Shown: positions 54,117-62,358 of the stretch, in pieces | How the letters are laid out: every line of letters begins with the position of its first letter | How positions within the stretch are numbered: the first letter of the stretch is position 1 | DNA from: Exiguobacterium marinum DSM 16307 | GTDB taxonomy: Bacteria; Bacillota; Bacilli; Exiguobacteriales; Exiguobacteriaceae | Assembly (NCBI RefSeq): GCF_000620845.1 | Contig: NZ_KK211189.1 | Location: forward strand, 2,325,878 to 2,389,877 | Length of the DNA stretch: 64,000 nt | Direction of reading: 5' to 3' | Notes under the pieces: model-generated | What the model saw: the letters and a program-made list of their open reading frames with translations, nothing else | Database searches by the model: none | What the model was told of the DNA's origin: nothing | Translations under genes and position numbers: made by a program

Positions 54117-54130
54117 TGAATCAGCATTCA
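54117..54130. promoter_or_regulatory. Possible FadR half-conserved operator before etfB
   Basis: TGAAT-CAGC-ATTCA, a 14-bp dyad sharing the TGAAT/ATTCA arms of the FadR box, 38 nt before the etfB start. An overlapping ATTCATGAAT palindrome adjoins it. Poorer match than the two sites around lcfA. Confidence 0.4.
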
Positions 54131-54158
54131 TTTTTTGAGCTAGTGATAGGGCTCACTG

Positions 54159-54737
54159 TTAAGTAAGCCCCTTTTTTAACATATGGTGCACGTTCGGAAG
54201 TGTCGACAATAGATCGTACTTGAAGCCACTCGCCATCCAGCTCGTCACAACCTCATCGATTGTGCCGAAAATCATTTGACGGGCGAGTCGATAGTCTAAA
54301 TCGGTGTCGAACTCTCCTGTCTCGATTCCATGTTTGACGACAGAATCAATTAAATTCAAGTACGGTTTGAGCACTTCTCCAATTTTTTGGCGAAGTACTA
54401 GGTTCGATTGTCTCAGTTCGATTTGTGTCACGACAGCGAGGTCGTAATCGGCCGACAGTTGCTTTAAATGAGATTCAATCAACTGATATAGCTTATTACT
54501 AGCTGTCGCCTCATTCTCGATTTGTTGCTTCGAGTAGTCGATGAACAGCCCCATCTTCGTTTGGAACAACTCGATCAAGAGATGCTCCTTGTTTTTGAAG
54601 TACAAGTAAATTGTACCGTCCGCGACACCCGCCTCTTTGGCGATGGCTGTCACCTTTGCACCGTGATAGCCATGATTTGCAATCACTTTGACCGCCGCAT
54701 CAATGATTCGGTCACTTTTTGAAATGTTATTTGTCAT
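54159..54737 (-). CDS. fadR: TetR-family fatty-acid regulator FadR
   Basis: 192 residues. N-terminal TetR helix-turn-helix (IIDAAVKVIANHGYHGAKVTAIAKEAGVADGTIYLYFKNKEHLL) and an all-helical ligand domain. In B. subtilis the homologue YsiA/FadR represses beta-oxidation genes and is released by long-chain acyl-CoA. The ATG at 54737 has AAGGAG 10 nt upstream. It lies between lcfA and etfB, and matching operators flank it. Confidence 0.9.
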   Translation of the reverse strand: MTNNISKSDRIIDAAVKVIANHGYHGAKVTAIAKEAGVADGTIYLYFKNKEHLLIELFQTKMGLFIDYSKQQIENEATASNKLYQLIESHLKQLSADYDLAVVTQIELRQSNLVLRQKIGEVLKPYLNLIDSVVKHGIETGEFDTDLDYRLARQMIFGTIDEVVTSWMASGFKYDLLSTLPNVHHMLKKGLT

Positions 54738-54769
54738 AAACCCCAAGCTCCTTACCGCTGCAGAAAAAA

Positions 54770-54787
54770 TGAATGATGGTTCATTCA
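54770..54787. promoter_or_regulatory. FadR operator between fadR and lcfA
   Basis: TGAATGA-TGGT-TCATTCA, a perfect 7-bp-arm dyad, very close to the Gram-positive FadR consensus TGAATGAMTANTMATTCA. It lies 33 nt upstream of the fadR ATG. Confidence 0.75.
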
Positions 54788-54817
54788 TTTATTATTTTAT
54801 CATGCATACGCTTGGTG

Positions 54818-56491
54818 TCAACTGCTTTGTTTCACTTGCTTCGCCTTCTCTTCGTCGACGAGAACGCGACGTAAAATTTTACCGACGAACGTCTTCGGCA
54901 ACTCATCACGGAACTCATACAACTTCGGTACTTTATAGGCTGCTAGCTTTTCACGACAATGTTTGTCGAACTCTTCTTCCGTCACGTTTGTGTTGTCACG
55001 GAGGACGATGAACGCCTTGACGGTCTCACCACGATACGGGTCAGGGACACCGATACAGACCGCTTCCTTGACGGCCGGATGTTCGTAGAGCACTTCTTCG
55101 ATTTCACGCGGATAGACGTTGAAGCCACCTGCGATAATCATGTCTTTCTTCCGATCGACGATATAGAAGAACCCGTCCTCACCCATATATCCGAGGTCTC
55201 CGGTCGCGAGCCAGCCATCCTTCAAAACGGCTGCTGTCTCCTCCGGCTTCTGCCAGTATCCTTTCATGACCTGCGGACCACTCAGCATGATCTCCCCAAT
55301 CTCACCAATGTCCGCCTCGGTCTCTCCGTCCGCTTTTACTATTTTAGCAGAAGTATCTGATAGCGGGGCACCGATTGAGCCGACGATGCGTTTATCCCAT
55401 AAGAAGTTCGCATGTGTGACTGGAGACGTCTCAGACAATCCGTATCCTTCAACAATACGACCTCCTGTGATTTTCTCAAACTCTTCTTGCACCTCAATCG
55501 GAAGTGGTGCCGAGCCAGAGATACATGCTTCGATCGAAGACAAGTCGTACTTCTTCAATTTCGGGTCGTTCAGAATCCCAACATACATCGTCGGCGCACC
55601 TGGGAAGAAGTGTGGTTTCTTTTTCTGAATCGTCTTCAGGACATCCGTTACTTCAAAACGCGGCACGAGCACGAGCTCATAGCCGTTCGTGACACCGAAG
55701 TTTAGACAACACGACATCCCGTAGACGTGGAAGAACGGTACGACACAAAGTACGCGCTTCTCATCCCCACGATTATACTTATAGAATAAGTTCGTGATTT
55801 GATCCGCGTTCGCCGTCAAATTGAAGTGGGTCAACATGACGCCTTTCGGAAGACCGGTCGTTCCGCCTGTATATTGGAGAACAGCGACATCTTCTTTCGG
55901 ATCGATTTCGAGCGGTGTGATTGGGTTAAAGTCTTTATAATCTTTGAACGGCGTCGATCCGGTCGTATCGATGACGATATTGTTCTCACGTTTCACTTTG
56001 ATCGGATACAGTTTGTTTTTCGGGAATGGTAGGTAGTCAGCGATACTCGTTGTAATTACGGTTTGAATCTCCGTCTTCTCACTGACCCGAAGCGTTTTCG
56101 GATATAACAGGTCGAGGGTGATGACGATTTTGACGCCCGCATCTGTGACGAGGTTATCGAGCTCACGTTCCGTGTAGAGCGGATTCGTCTGAACGACCGT
56201 CCCACCTGCATAGAGCACGGCATAGAACGAGATCACATATTGAGGACAGTTCGGGAGCATGAGGCTGACACGGTCCCCTTTTTCCAAACCTTTCGCTTGG
56301 AGCATCGTGCCAAGTCGACGTGCGGCGTCATCAATCTCAGCGAACGTCCACTCTTTCCCGATAAAGGAAACGGCCGTACGATCCGGATAATCCTTTGCTG
56401 CGCGAGACAATGCCTCATAGAGTGGCTTTACCTCGTAATCAATCGACTGGGGCATACCTTCTGGATAATCTTGTAACCACGGTTTGTTCAT
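54818..56491 (-). CDS. lcfA: Long-chain fatty-acid-CoA ligase
   Basis: 557-residue AMP-forming acyl-CoA synthetase. P-loop-like YTGGTTGLPKGVMLTH near residue 200, GYGLSETSP near 330, and GWLATGDLG plus the C-terminal lysine PKTFVGKILRR near 540. Activates fatty acids for beta-oxidation at the membrane. The ATG at 56491 has AAGGAGG upstream. First gene of the lcfA-fadR-etfB-etfA unit. Confidence 0.95.
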   Translation of the reverse strand: MNKPWLQDYPEGMPQSIDYEVKPLYEALSRAAKDYPDRTAVSFIGKEWTFAEIDDAARRLGTMLQAKGLEKGDRVSLMLPNCPQYVISFYAVLYAGGTVVQTNPLYTERELDNLVTDAGVKIVITLDLLYPKTLRVSEKTEIQTVITTSIADYLPFPKNKLYPIKVKRENNIVIDTTGSTPFKDYKDFNPITPLEIDPKEDVAVLQYTGGTTGLPKGVMLTHFNLTANADQITNLFYKYNRGDEKRVLCVVPFFHVYGMSCCLNFGVTNGYELVLVPRFEVTDVLKTIQKKKPHFFPGAPTMYVGILNDPKLKKYDLSSIEACISGSAPLPIEVQEEFEKITGGRIVEGYGLSETSPVTHANFLWDKRIVGSIGAPLSDTSAKIVKADGETEADIGEIGEIMLSGPQVMKGYWQKPEETAAVLKDGWLATGDLGYMGEDGFFYIVDRKKDMIIAGGFNVYPREIEEVLYEHPAVKEAVCIGVPDPYRGETVKAFIVLRDNTNVTEEEFDKHCREKLAAYKVPKLYEFRDELPKTFVGKILRRVLVDEEKAKQVKQSS

Positions 56492-56506
56492 CGCTGTTCC
56501 TCCTTG

Positions 56507-56524
56507 GAAATGAATACTCATTCA
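56507..56524 (-). promoter_or_regulatory. FadR operator in the lcfA leader
   Basis: TGAATGAGTATTCATTTC on the minus strand differs little from the FadR consensus and sits just downstream of the lcfA -10 element, over the start of transcription. Confidence 0.7.
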
Positions 56525-56533
56525 GTCAACTCC

Positions 56534-56559
56534 ATTATAATGCTAAGAAAACGCTTTCA
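56534..56559 (-). promoter_or_regulatory. lcfA promoter overlapped by a CcpA (cre) site
   Basis: TATAAT on the minus strand at 56539-56534. The cre site TGAAAGCGTTTTCT (56559-56546) fits the consensus TGWAARCGYTWWCW at all 14 positions and occupies the -35/-10 spacer, so CcpA should block polymerase. Confidence 0.75.
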
Positions 56560-56595
56560 TCTACCCTTTACCCGATAATTTTCAGAATATATCAA

Positions 56596-56627
56596 AAAAA
56601 GCGATCGGATTTATCATCCAATCGCTG
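56596..56627 (-). terminator. Intrinsic terminator of the DUF4825 gene
   Basis: On the minus strand AGCGATTGGAT, GATAA and ATCCGATCGCT form the stem, then TTTTTTTG. Right after the stop at 56628. Confidence 0.85.
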
Positions 56628-57092
56628 TCATACCCGCCTGAAATAGGAATCTGTCGCATCCAGTTTTTCAAGCTTTTGATTCATGAGCTGCTGTAATTCT
56701 TTTTCATAATGAATGTTCGAAAAATCTGTTCCGAACCAAGCCTCCATCTCTGGTCGGGAAAAGGCATACGTCCGGTTCGGGAAGGCGAAACGGACGATCT
56801 CTGCGTTCGGAATGAGCGTGAAATATGCAGCCGCATTCCGAATCGCCAGACGCTCTTGCTCCGCCCGCTCCATTCCAGGATCTTCATAACGGACGGTCAA
56901 CCCATAAGGACGCTTCTTCGTCTGCAGTTCGACGGATCGATAACACTCATGTAGCGGTAAGCTTCCGGCAATACCGACGACGGCGGCATTGTCCCCGACT
57001 TTCGAACCTCTAAATTCAAAGGCGTTCGGTTCCGGATTCGCGCAACCTGATAATGAGATGACGAGTACGAGCAACAGACAGAAGCGTTTCAT
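56628..57092 (-). CDS. Lipoprotein with DUF4825-like domain
   Basis: 154 residues. Signal peptide LLLVLVISLSGC with a lipobox, so outer-face lipid anchoring is expected. The mature part resembles DUF4825: GSKVGDNAAVVGIAGSLPL near residue 30 and ELQTKKRPYGLTVRYED near 57. Function unknown. It is 12 nt after the ABC permease gene and probably the last gene of that operon. Confidence 0.8.
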   Translation of the reverse strand: MKRFCLLLVLVISLSGCANPEPNAFEFRGSKVGDNAAVVGIAGSLPLHECYRSVELQTKKRPYGLTVRYEDPGMERAEQERLAIRNAAAYFTLIPNAEIVRFAFPNRTYAFSRPEMEAWFGTDFSNIHYEKELQQLMNQKLEKLDATDSYFRRV

Positions 57093-57104
57093 AGATATCC
57101 CTCC

Positions 57105-58229
57105 TTACGATTTTAGCTTCAAGTTGAAGCGGTAGAGCAAGCGTTTGGCGAGTAAGTGCGCTAGGAATGCCGCAATCACAAAGCCAATCACATACAAAAA
57201 CATGTTTTGCGGATATGAGATGACCGAGAACAATACGCCACCTAACATCGCGAAGCAAATGACGATGACGATATGGATGAGCCACAACCAGTTCGAGAAC
57301 ATGAAGAAGCGTCCGTTGTTCTCTTGAGGTGCTTCCTTGAACATCCACAATCCAAGACCGAATGTGAGCGCGATATTCGCAATCGCAAGGATGGGGGCAT
57401 ACGTGATAAAGTCATTCCACACCGATTGATCAGTATACACTGAATACATATCGACGTTGAAAATATTGTTCAGTGGTGACAAAATTCGCATCGGGATACT
57501 CTCAAACGCCTCATCAAAGAACGAGAAGAGTCGATCTGGGAAGAAGGCGTATAGTGATCCTTGGACGAGTAGTAAAATCCCCATCGGAAAGACGAGCGCG
57601 ACAAATGTCCAGATGACTTGTGAGATGGACTCTCCTCCAAACGACCCCATCCATAATGCGAGTGAGAAGAACGAAATCCCAGAGAGCATCAAGAATAAGA
57701 TCATCGCGATTACTTTGAACTCTTTTCCTTCCATCAAGAAGTAATAGTCGGAGAATCGGATGATGAGGAACATCAATGTTCCACCAATCAAGCTCGATGT
57801 CACGATTCCCGTCACCCCAAGCACCCATTTCGATATGTATAGCTGGGTACGCGTGTAAGGTAGCGACATCGTGAAATCCGACATTTGGCTGTTGCGTTCA
57901 CTTCCAATCAACACGGATGCCATGAGGGCACCGAAGATGACAAATAAGAAAATGACACCGCCTGACGGAATGAGTCCGTTAAGACCTCCAAGAAAACCAT
58001 ATCCAGATCCGTCTCCGAAGAAGTCCTCCGCCACCATCTCGTTCACATCACCTGTCACGATATCTGGGAAGTCGCTCGGGTTTTGTTTAATTTCAAGAAT
58101 CTGTTGTTCGTACGCATTCATATCTGTCCACACCGGCACCGTGAAGGCAACGACTCCTAAGAAGACGAGCAAAATCCAAAGAAGCGACACTTGTTTCCAA
58201 TCTTTCTTCAACAACACTTTAGACGGCAT
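57105..58229 (-). CDS. ABC-2 type transporter permease
   Basis: 374 residues with an N-terminal helix, an extracellular loop (residues 40-75), then five or more helices (GVIFLFVIFGALMASVLIG, VLGVTGIVTSSLIGGTLMFL, VIAMILFLMLSGISFFSLALWM, VALVFPMGILLLVQG, and two near the C-terminus). The layout suits ABC-2 permeases of the YtrC/YtrD kind. It overlaps the ATPase gene by 11 nt, so the two form one transporter. Substrate unknown; the YtrA-type regulator hints at cell-wall antibiotic stress. Confidence 0.85.
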   Translation of the reverse strand: MPSKVLLKKDWKQVSLLWILLVFLGVVAFTVPVWTDMNAYEQQILEIKQNPSDFPDIVTGDVNEMVAEDFFGDGSGYGFLGGLNGLIPSGGVIFLFVIFGALMASVLIGSERNSQMSDFTMSLPYTRTQLYISKWVLGVTGIVTSSLIGGTLMFLIIRFSDYYFLMEGKEFKVIAMILFLMLSGISFFSLALWMGSFGGESISQVIWTFVALVFPMGILLLVQGSLYAFFPDRLFSFFDEAFESIPMRILSPLNNIFNVDMYSVYTDQSVWNDFITYAPILAIANIALTFGLGLWMFKEAPQENNGRFFMFSNWLWLIHIVIVICFAMLGGVLFSVISYPQNMFLYVIGFVIAAFLAHLLAKRLLYRFNLKLKS

Positions 58230-59100
58230 GAGCTTCTCCTCCTAACTGGATACGGAAGACGTCCTCGAGAGACATCGGGATCTCTTCGATGAGCATCGGA
58301 TTGTATGAATCGACGAACGCCTCGAGCTCTTCCGTCCGTTCTTTCGCCATGAACAGCACGACTCGTCCTGTCACGCTGATGATTTCGATATCTTTTCGTT
58401 CGAGCAACTCGACCGGGACATGGTCGTTGAAGACGACTTGCCACTTGATACTGAGGGCACGCGCCTCTTCGAGCGACATGATTGCTTTGACACGTCCGCT
58501 CTCGATCATGATGATGCGGTCGGCGATTCGTTCAAGTTCATGTAACTGGTGACTCGAAACGATAATCGAACAGTTCCGTCTCTCGACTTGGGCGATCATC
58601 AGTTTCAATACGTCTGACTTGGCGACGACGTCTAAACCGTCCGTCGGTTCGTCCAAAAGATAGTATTTCGCTTGGACGGCGAAGGCAAGCGATAACGTGA
58701 CGAGCGCCTTTTGTCCTTTTGAAAGTTGGCGAATTTTTTTGTTATCGATGTTGTAACGCGTCAATGTCTCACGGAATGCGGAACGATTGAACGATGGATA
58801 GATTGACTCATACAAGTCCGTCGCCTCGTTCACTGTGTAATGTTTGAGCGCATCTGCAGAATCCGGCACGAAGATGACGTCCCGTTTCAATCCCGCGTCC
58901 TTAAAGATACTTTTCGTTCCATATAACACGTCTCCCATATCTGGACGGATGATTCCGACCATCGTTCGGAGAAGCGTCGTCTTGCCGGCACCGTTACGCC
59001 CGACTAGCGCAATGATCTCTCCTGATTCGACGGTAAAGTCGATGCCGTCAAGTATCGTCTGACGGTCAATTTGTTTAGTTAACTGTTCAACTTTCAGCAT
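58219..59100 (-). CDS. ABC transporter ATP-binding protein
   Basis: 293 residues. Walker A GRNGAGKTTLL near residue 36, signature LSKGQKALVTLSLA near 128, Walker B YYLLDEPTDGLD near 150 and the switch His in VSSHQLHEL. A C-terminal extension of about 80 residues is typical of drug or YtrB-like exporters. Overlaps the GntR gene by 14 nt. Confidence 0.93.
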   Translation of the reverse strand: MLKVEQLTKQIDRQTILDGIDFTVESGEIIALVGRNGAGKTTLLRTMVGIIRPDMGDVLYGTKSIFKDAGLKRDVIFVPDSADALKHYTVNEATDLYESIYPSFNRSAFRETLTRYNIDNKKIRQLSKGQKALVTLSLAFAVQAKYYLLDEPTDGLDVVAKSDVLKLMIAQVERRNCSIIVSSHQLHELERIADRIIMIESGRVKAIMSLEEARALSIKWQVVFNDHVPVELLERKDIEIISVTGRVVLFMAKERTEELEAFVDSYNPMLIEEIPMSLEDVFRIQLGGEAHAV

Positions 59101-59476
59101 TGGCTTCCCCTACTTTCTCATATTCGGTCCGCAATACGTCGATGGCTTCGTCTAACGGCACATTCGCATAATGGCAATCAATCGCAATCTTTTTGATTGA
59201 TGCGATGACCGGCTCGCGTGCCGCATCATCGTCTACCCAGTCTTCGGAGACGAACGTCCCGCGCCCACGTCGCATCTCGAGTAGCCCGAGTCGCTCTAAC
59301 TCCTGGTACGCCTTACTGACCGTATTCGGATTGATGACGAGGTCGGTGGCGAGTTCGCGCACGGACATCACCTTGTCTCCCGGTCGTAAAATCCCCCGGA
59401 TAACGAGTTCTTTCGTTTGATTGACGATTTGTTCGTATAGCGGTTCTGAACTTTTCATATCGATTTTGTATAGCAT
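59087..59476 (-). CDS. ytrA: GntR-family repressor, YtrA type
   Basis: 129 residues. An N-terminal winged helix (PLYEQIVNQTKELVIRGILRPGDKVMSVRELATDLVINPNTVSKAYQELERLGLL) is followed by a short helical tail, the compact YtrA layout. It leads an operon with the ABC ATPase and permease, as ytrA does in B. subtilis, and its likely operator sits on the promoter. In B. subtilis YtrA responds to lipid-II-binding antibiotics. Confidence 0.88.
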   Translation of the reverse strand: MLYKIDMKSSEPLYEQIVNQTKELVIRGILRPGDKVMSVRELATDLVINPNTVSKAYQELERLGLLEMRRGRGTFVSEDWVDDDAAREPVIASIKKIAIDCHYANVPLDEAIDVLRTEYEKVGEANAES

Positions 59477-59511
59477 GGGTCACACCCTCTCCTAGTCAAT
59501 GGTACTCTTTA

Positions 59512-59545
59512 AGTGTATTATATGTATTAGTACACGTAATTGCAA
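59512..59545 (-). promoter_or_regulatory. Promoter and YtrA-type operator
   Basis: On the minus strand TTGCAA (59545-59540), 17-nt spacer, TATAAT (59522-59517). Overlapping it is AGTGTA (59512-59517), 13 bp, TACACG (59531-59536), which differs by one base from the AGTGTA-13-TACACT operator I recall for B. subtilis YtrA. This implies autoregulation. Confidence 0.75.
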
Positions 59546-59656
59546 TAGTATCTCGAGGGCACTTTCAGTTTACAGTGAAATGGAAATGATTTGAATAAGT
59601 CTTTAGACCGAGGTCCCACCCCGTCTTATCGGGTATATTGGTGGAGAGGTGACGAA

Positions 59657-60424
59657 ATGAAAAAAAAACGAATCGTGGCAGGCATTGTCGGCGGAGTTCT
59701 CGCTGGCGGCTTCTTCGTGTATACGACGCTTGAAAAATCAGAAGCGCAGGAGGCGTACAGCACATACGTAAAAGAGACGTACAATGAACAACCCGATATC
59801 GAGCTGTCACGCGACTGGCACATGGGCGGGTATACCGGAGAAATGACTTTGACGAAGGAACCGTTCGCTGGCACTTATTATCTTGTAACGTATGGGAACG
59901 GCTCCATCCACGATAATGTGCTCGAAACGTATTGGGAACGTGAGGCGGAACGAACGATTCACGAGCGGCTCGTGTCAGAGGGAATCTTAAAGGAGGAAGA
60001 GACCGTCCGTGCGGAGGTGCCGCTCGGTGTGTCCGATGATACGCAAACGAAAGTGAACCCGACCCCGACGTCCATCTATGAAACGAATCCGAAGACGTAT
60101 CTCGACGTCTCAATCATGTTTCATGAAGACTGGAACAATACCGACGAACAGAAACAACGGATCCTCGACGTCATGCGTGAAGTGGAATCCGACGTTTATT
60201 GGATCCATTTTTCGTTCGATGGGAAGCCTGGAGGAAATGACGATTACACAGAACGGTACATGATGTTCACGCGCAAAGCGTCTGACATCGACCCGTCTTT
60301 CCTCGCCGTGCGGACGATTGAAGATTTGAACGCCTATGACCGTCTATACGGATTCGATGAGACGACGTTCATGACAGAATATCGATTTGATGGCACCCCC
60401 ATCGAAGACGAGACGACACGGTGA
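59657..60424 (+). CDS. Membrane-anchored protein of unknown function
   Basis: 255 residues. A basic start (MKKKRIVAGIVGGVLAGGFF) gives a signal anchor, then a soluble extracellular region with no recognised domain. It is rich in Thr, Glu and aromatic residues (THETYWEREAERTIHERL-like helices and YWIHFSFDGKPGG). The ATG at 59657 has GGAGAGGTGA upstream; the frame extends earlier but without a start site. Monocistronic, between the YtrA operon and marR. Confidence 0.7.
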   Translation: MKKKRIVAGIVGGVLAGGFFVYTTLEKSEAQEAYSTYVKETYNEQPDIELSRDWHMGGYTGEMTLTKEPFAGTYYLVTYGNGSIHDNVLETYWEREAERTIHERLVSEGILKEEETVRAEVPLGVSDDTQTKVNPTPTSIYETNPKTYLDVSIMFHEDWNNTDEQKQRILDVMREVESDVYWIHFSFDGKPGGNDDYTERYMMFTRKASDIDPSFLAVRTIEDLNAYDRLYGFDETTFMTEYRFDGTPIEDETTR

Positions 60425-60484
60425 ATTTGAGTGTCGTCTTTTTTGAGCGTTTGACTTTACAGGTATTCCAAAACGTTGTATCGT

Positions 60485-60511
60485 TTGACAAGTCAACGAT
60501 TGATAAGTCAA
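60485..60511 (+). repeat. Tandem inverted-repeat operators before the MarR gene
   Basis: TTGACAAGTCAA (60485-60496) and TTGATAAGTCAA (60500-60511), near-identical dyads 15 bp apart, 20 nt before the marR start. They probably bind the MarR protein encoded next door. A promoter could not be fixed; TTGACT lies at 60451-60456. Confidence 0.65.
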
Positions 60512-60530
60512 TTGAGAAAGGTGGGACGCA

Positions 60531-60941
60531 ATGGACCTACGTGAAATCAGCCGATTACTTTACCAAATCAAGTTGGCGGAACAAAACGTCGCATCGTCGT
60601 TCGAACGGGAGACAGGATTCAGCCTGACCCGCTACGAGATGCTACAAGTCGTCAAAGAACGAGGCGTTTGTTCGCAACGCGTGATTAAAGAAGAGATGAA
60701 AATCGACAATGCCGCAATCACCCGACATTTGAAAATCCTTGAAGAGAAAGGATATGTCGTCAGAGAGCGGAACGCGGAGAACCATCGCGAGATGTTCGTC
60801 CGTGTGACAGAGAAAGCAGAGCAAGATCTAGGTCACTGTGAGCGAGACGAACGGGCCAACCACCTCGTCTTACAAGCCTTGTCCGATGAAGAGATTCACC
60901 ACTTATCCGGGTTGCTTCAAAAATTGAACAGCCACGCCTAA
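60531..60941 (+). CDS. MarR-family transcriptional regulator
   Basis: 136 residues, winged helix with NAAITRHLKILEEKGYVVRERN near 63-84. A single cysteine in the N-terminal region (RGVCSQRV, residue 46) and another near 104 could sense quinones or peroxides. It is first in a run with a nitroreductase, a small monooxygenase and a DUF1304 protein, consistent with local control of electrophile detoxification. Confidence 0.88.
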   Translation: MDLREISRLLYQIKLAEQNVASSFERETGFSLTRYEMLQVVKERGVCSQRVIKEEMKIDNAAITRHLKILEEKGYVVRERNAENHREMFVRVTEKAEQDLGHCERDERANHLVLQALSDEEIHHLSGLLQKLNSHA

Positions 60942-60964
60942 ACAGAGAAAGAAGGAATTCACCA

Positions 60965-61603
60965 ATGGCAACTACATTCGAAAACAACACATTTACAGAT
61001 ATCATGTTCGACCGTAAATCAATCCGTGTCTATGATGAGAACGTTAAAATCTCACAAGAAGAGATGCTCGAAATGATTCAGGAAGCAACAACGGCTCCAT
61101 CATCGGTCAACATGCAACCATGGCGCTTCGTCGTCGTCGAGAGCCCAGAAGCGAAAGAAACGCTCAAGCCGCTCATCCGTTTCAACACACGCCAAAACGA
61201 TACGTCGTCAGCGATGCTCCTCATCTTCGGAGACATGGAGTGCTACGAGTATGGCGAACAAATCTACGATCAAGCGGTCGCAGCAGGCAAAATGCCACAA
61301 GAAGTTCGTGATCAACAGCTCGGCGCGATCATCCCATACTACAAAAACCTCTCGAAACAAGAGATGAACGACATCGTGAAGATTGACGCGAGTCTCGCAG
61401 CGATGCAATTCATGCTCACAGCCCGTGCACACGGCTATGACACGAACCCAATCGGTGGTTTCGAGAAAGACCAGCTCGCAGAAGCGTTCGGTCTCGACAA
61501 AGATCGTTACGTACCAGTCATGATCTTATCTGTCGGGAAAGCGGCAGAAGAAGGTTACAAATCAGTTCGTCTTGACGCTCAAACCGTTACATCGTTCAAA
61601 TAA
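60965..61603 (+). CDS. Nitroreductase family protein
   Basis: 212 residues of the FMN-dependent NADPH nitroreductase fold: DRKSIRVYDENVKIS near residue 17, APSSVNMQPWRFVVVES near 42, and NPIGGFEKDQLAEAFGL near 155. Likely reduces quinones or nitroaromatics. Ribosome site GAAGGAA. 23 nt after marR. Codon use is very strongly biased to preferred codons, suggesting high expression when induced. Confidence 0.92.
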   Translation: MATTFENNTFTDIMFDRKSIRVYDENVKISQEEMLEMIQEATTAPSSVNMQPWRFVVVESPEAKETLKPLIRFNTRQNDTSSAMLLIFGDMECYEYGEQIYDQAVAAGKMPQEVRDQQLGAIIPYYKNLSKQEMNDIVKIDASLAAMQFMLTARAHGYDTNPIGGFEKDQLAEAFGLDKDRYVPVMILSVGKAAEEGYKSVRLDAQTVTSFK

Positions 61604-61630
61604 TTCACTAAACAATCGGAGGAATCAATC

Positions 61631-61915
61631 ATGATCTTAGTTAACGCTACATTCGATATCCAAGCATCACAACGCGAGAACTTCTTGCGTGACATCCAAG
61701 TTTTGATCGACTCATCAAAACAAGAAGCAGGCTGCGTCGGATATGACCTATACGAGTCAACGTCTGTCGAGAACCGTTTCGTCATGATCGAGAATTGGGA
61801 AGACCAAGCCGCTCTCGAGCAGCACAACCAAAACCCGGTCCTCATCAACTTCGCACAAAACGTGGCGAACTACGTGTCTGCGAAACCGGTCGTACAAGTA
61901 GCAGCGGTCAACTAA
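61631..61915 (+). CDS. Antibiotic biosynthesis monooxygenase-domain protein (YgiN-like)
   Basis: 94 residues, single ABM ferredoxin-like domain with RENFLRDIQVLIDSSKQEAGCVGYDLYES and MIENWEDQAALEQHNQ, the pattern of quinol monooxygenases such as YgiN. Pairs naturally with a quinone-reducing nitroreductase. Co-transcribed with its neighbours. Confidence 0.9.
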   Translation: MILVNATFDIQASQRENFLRDIQVLIDSSKQEAGCVGYDLYESTSVENRFVMIENWEDQAALEQHNQNPVLINFAQNVANYVSAKPVVQVAAVN

Positions 61916-61916
61916 T

Positions 61917-62279
61917 TTGTCGACGCTCGCCCTTGTGCTCGGGACGCTCGTCGCAATCGAGTTCTTCTATATCTTCTATATAGAGACAATCGCGACGGCA
62001 TCTTCCTCGACGTCACGTATCTTCCGCATGTCGAAAGACGAGCTGACGAGAGACTCGGTGTCGATTTTGTTCAAAAATCAAGGTGTCTATAACGGGTTGA
62101 TCGGGGTCGGGCTCTTGTACGGGCTATACGTGTCCCCTAATCCGATCGAAATCGTCACCATGATTCTGACCTATATCTTACTCGTTGCCCTATATGGCAG
62201 TATCACGAGTGACAAGAAGATTATCCTGACACAAGGTGGGCTCGCCATCTTGACGTTGTTATCGATGTTTATGTTATGA
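61917..62279 (+). CDS. DUF1304 membrane protein
   Basis: 120 residues, four hydrophobic helices; the DUF1304 signature is IEFFYIFYIETIATASS near 14 and FKNQGVYNGLIGVGLLYGL near 50. The start is a TTG one base after the previous stop, so it depends on coupling. Function unknown, often with oxidative-stress genes. Confidence 0.88.
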   Translation: MSTLALVLGTLVAIEFFYIFYIETIATASSSTSRIFRMSKDELTRDSVSILFKNQGVYNGLIGVGLLYGLYVSPNPIEIVTMILTYILLVALYGSITSDKKIILTQGGLAILTLLSMFML

Positions 62280-62281
62280 CA

Positions 62282-62323
62282 GAAAAAGCGTTCGACCTGT
62301 TGAAAAGGTCGGACGCTTTTTGC
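62282..62323 (+). terminator. Intrinsic terminator of the MarR cluster
   Basis: AAAAAGCGTTCGACC and GGTCGGACGCTTTTT form the stem (62283-62321), ending the marR-DUF1304 transcript. Confidence 0.85.
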
Positions 62324-62358
62324 TTGTATCCTCTATACTAAATAATGAGGTGATGATA

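Noticed and set aside
59565-60113. 182-residue minus-strand open frame opposite the anchored protein at 59657
   Set aside because: Arg/Ser-rich shadow; the plus-strand gene has a good ribosome site and a signal anchor.
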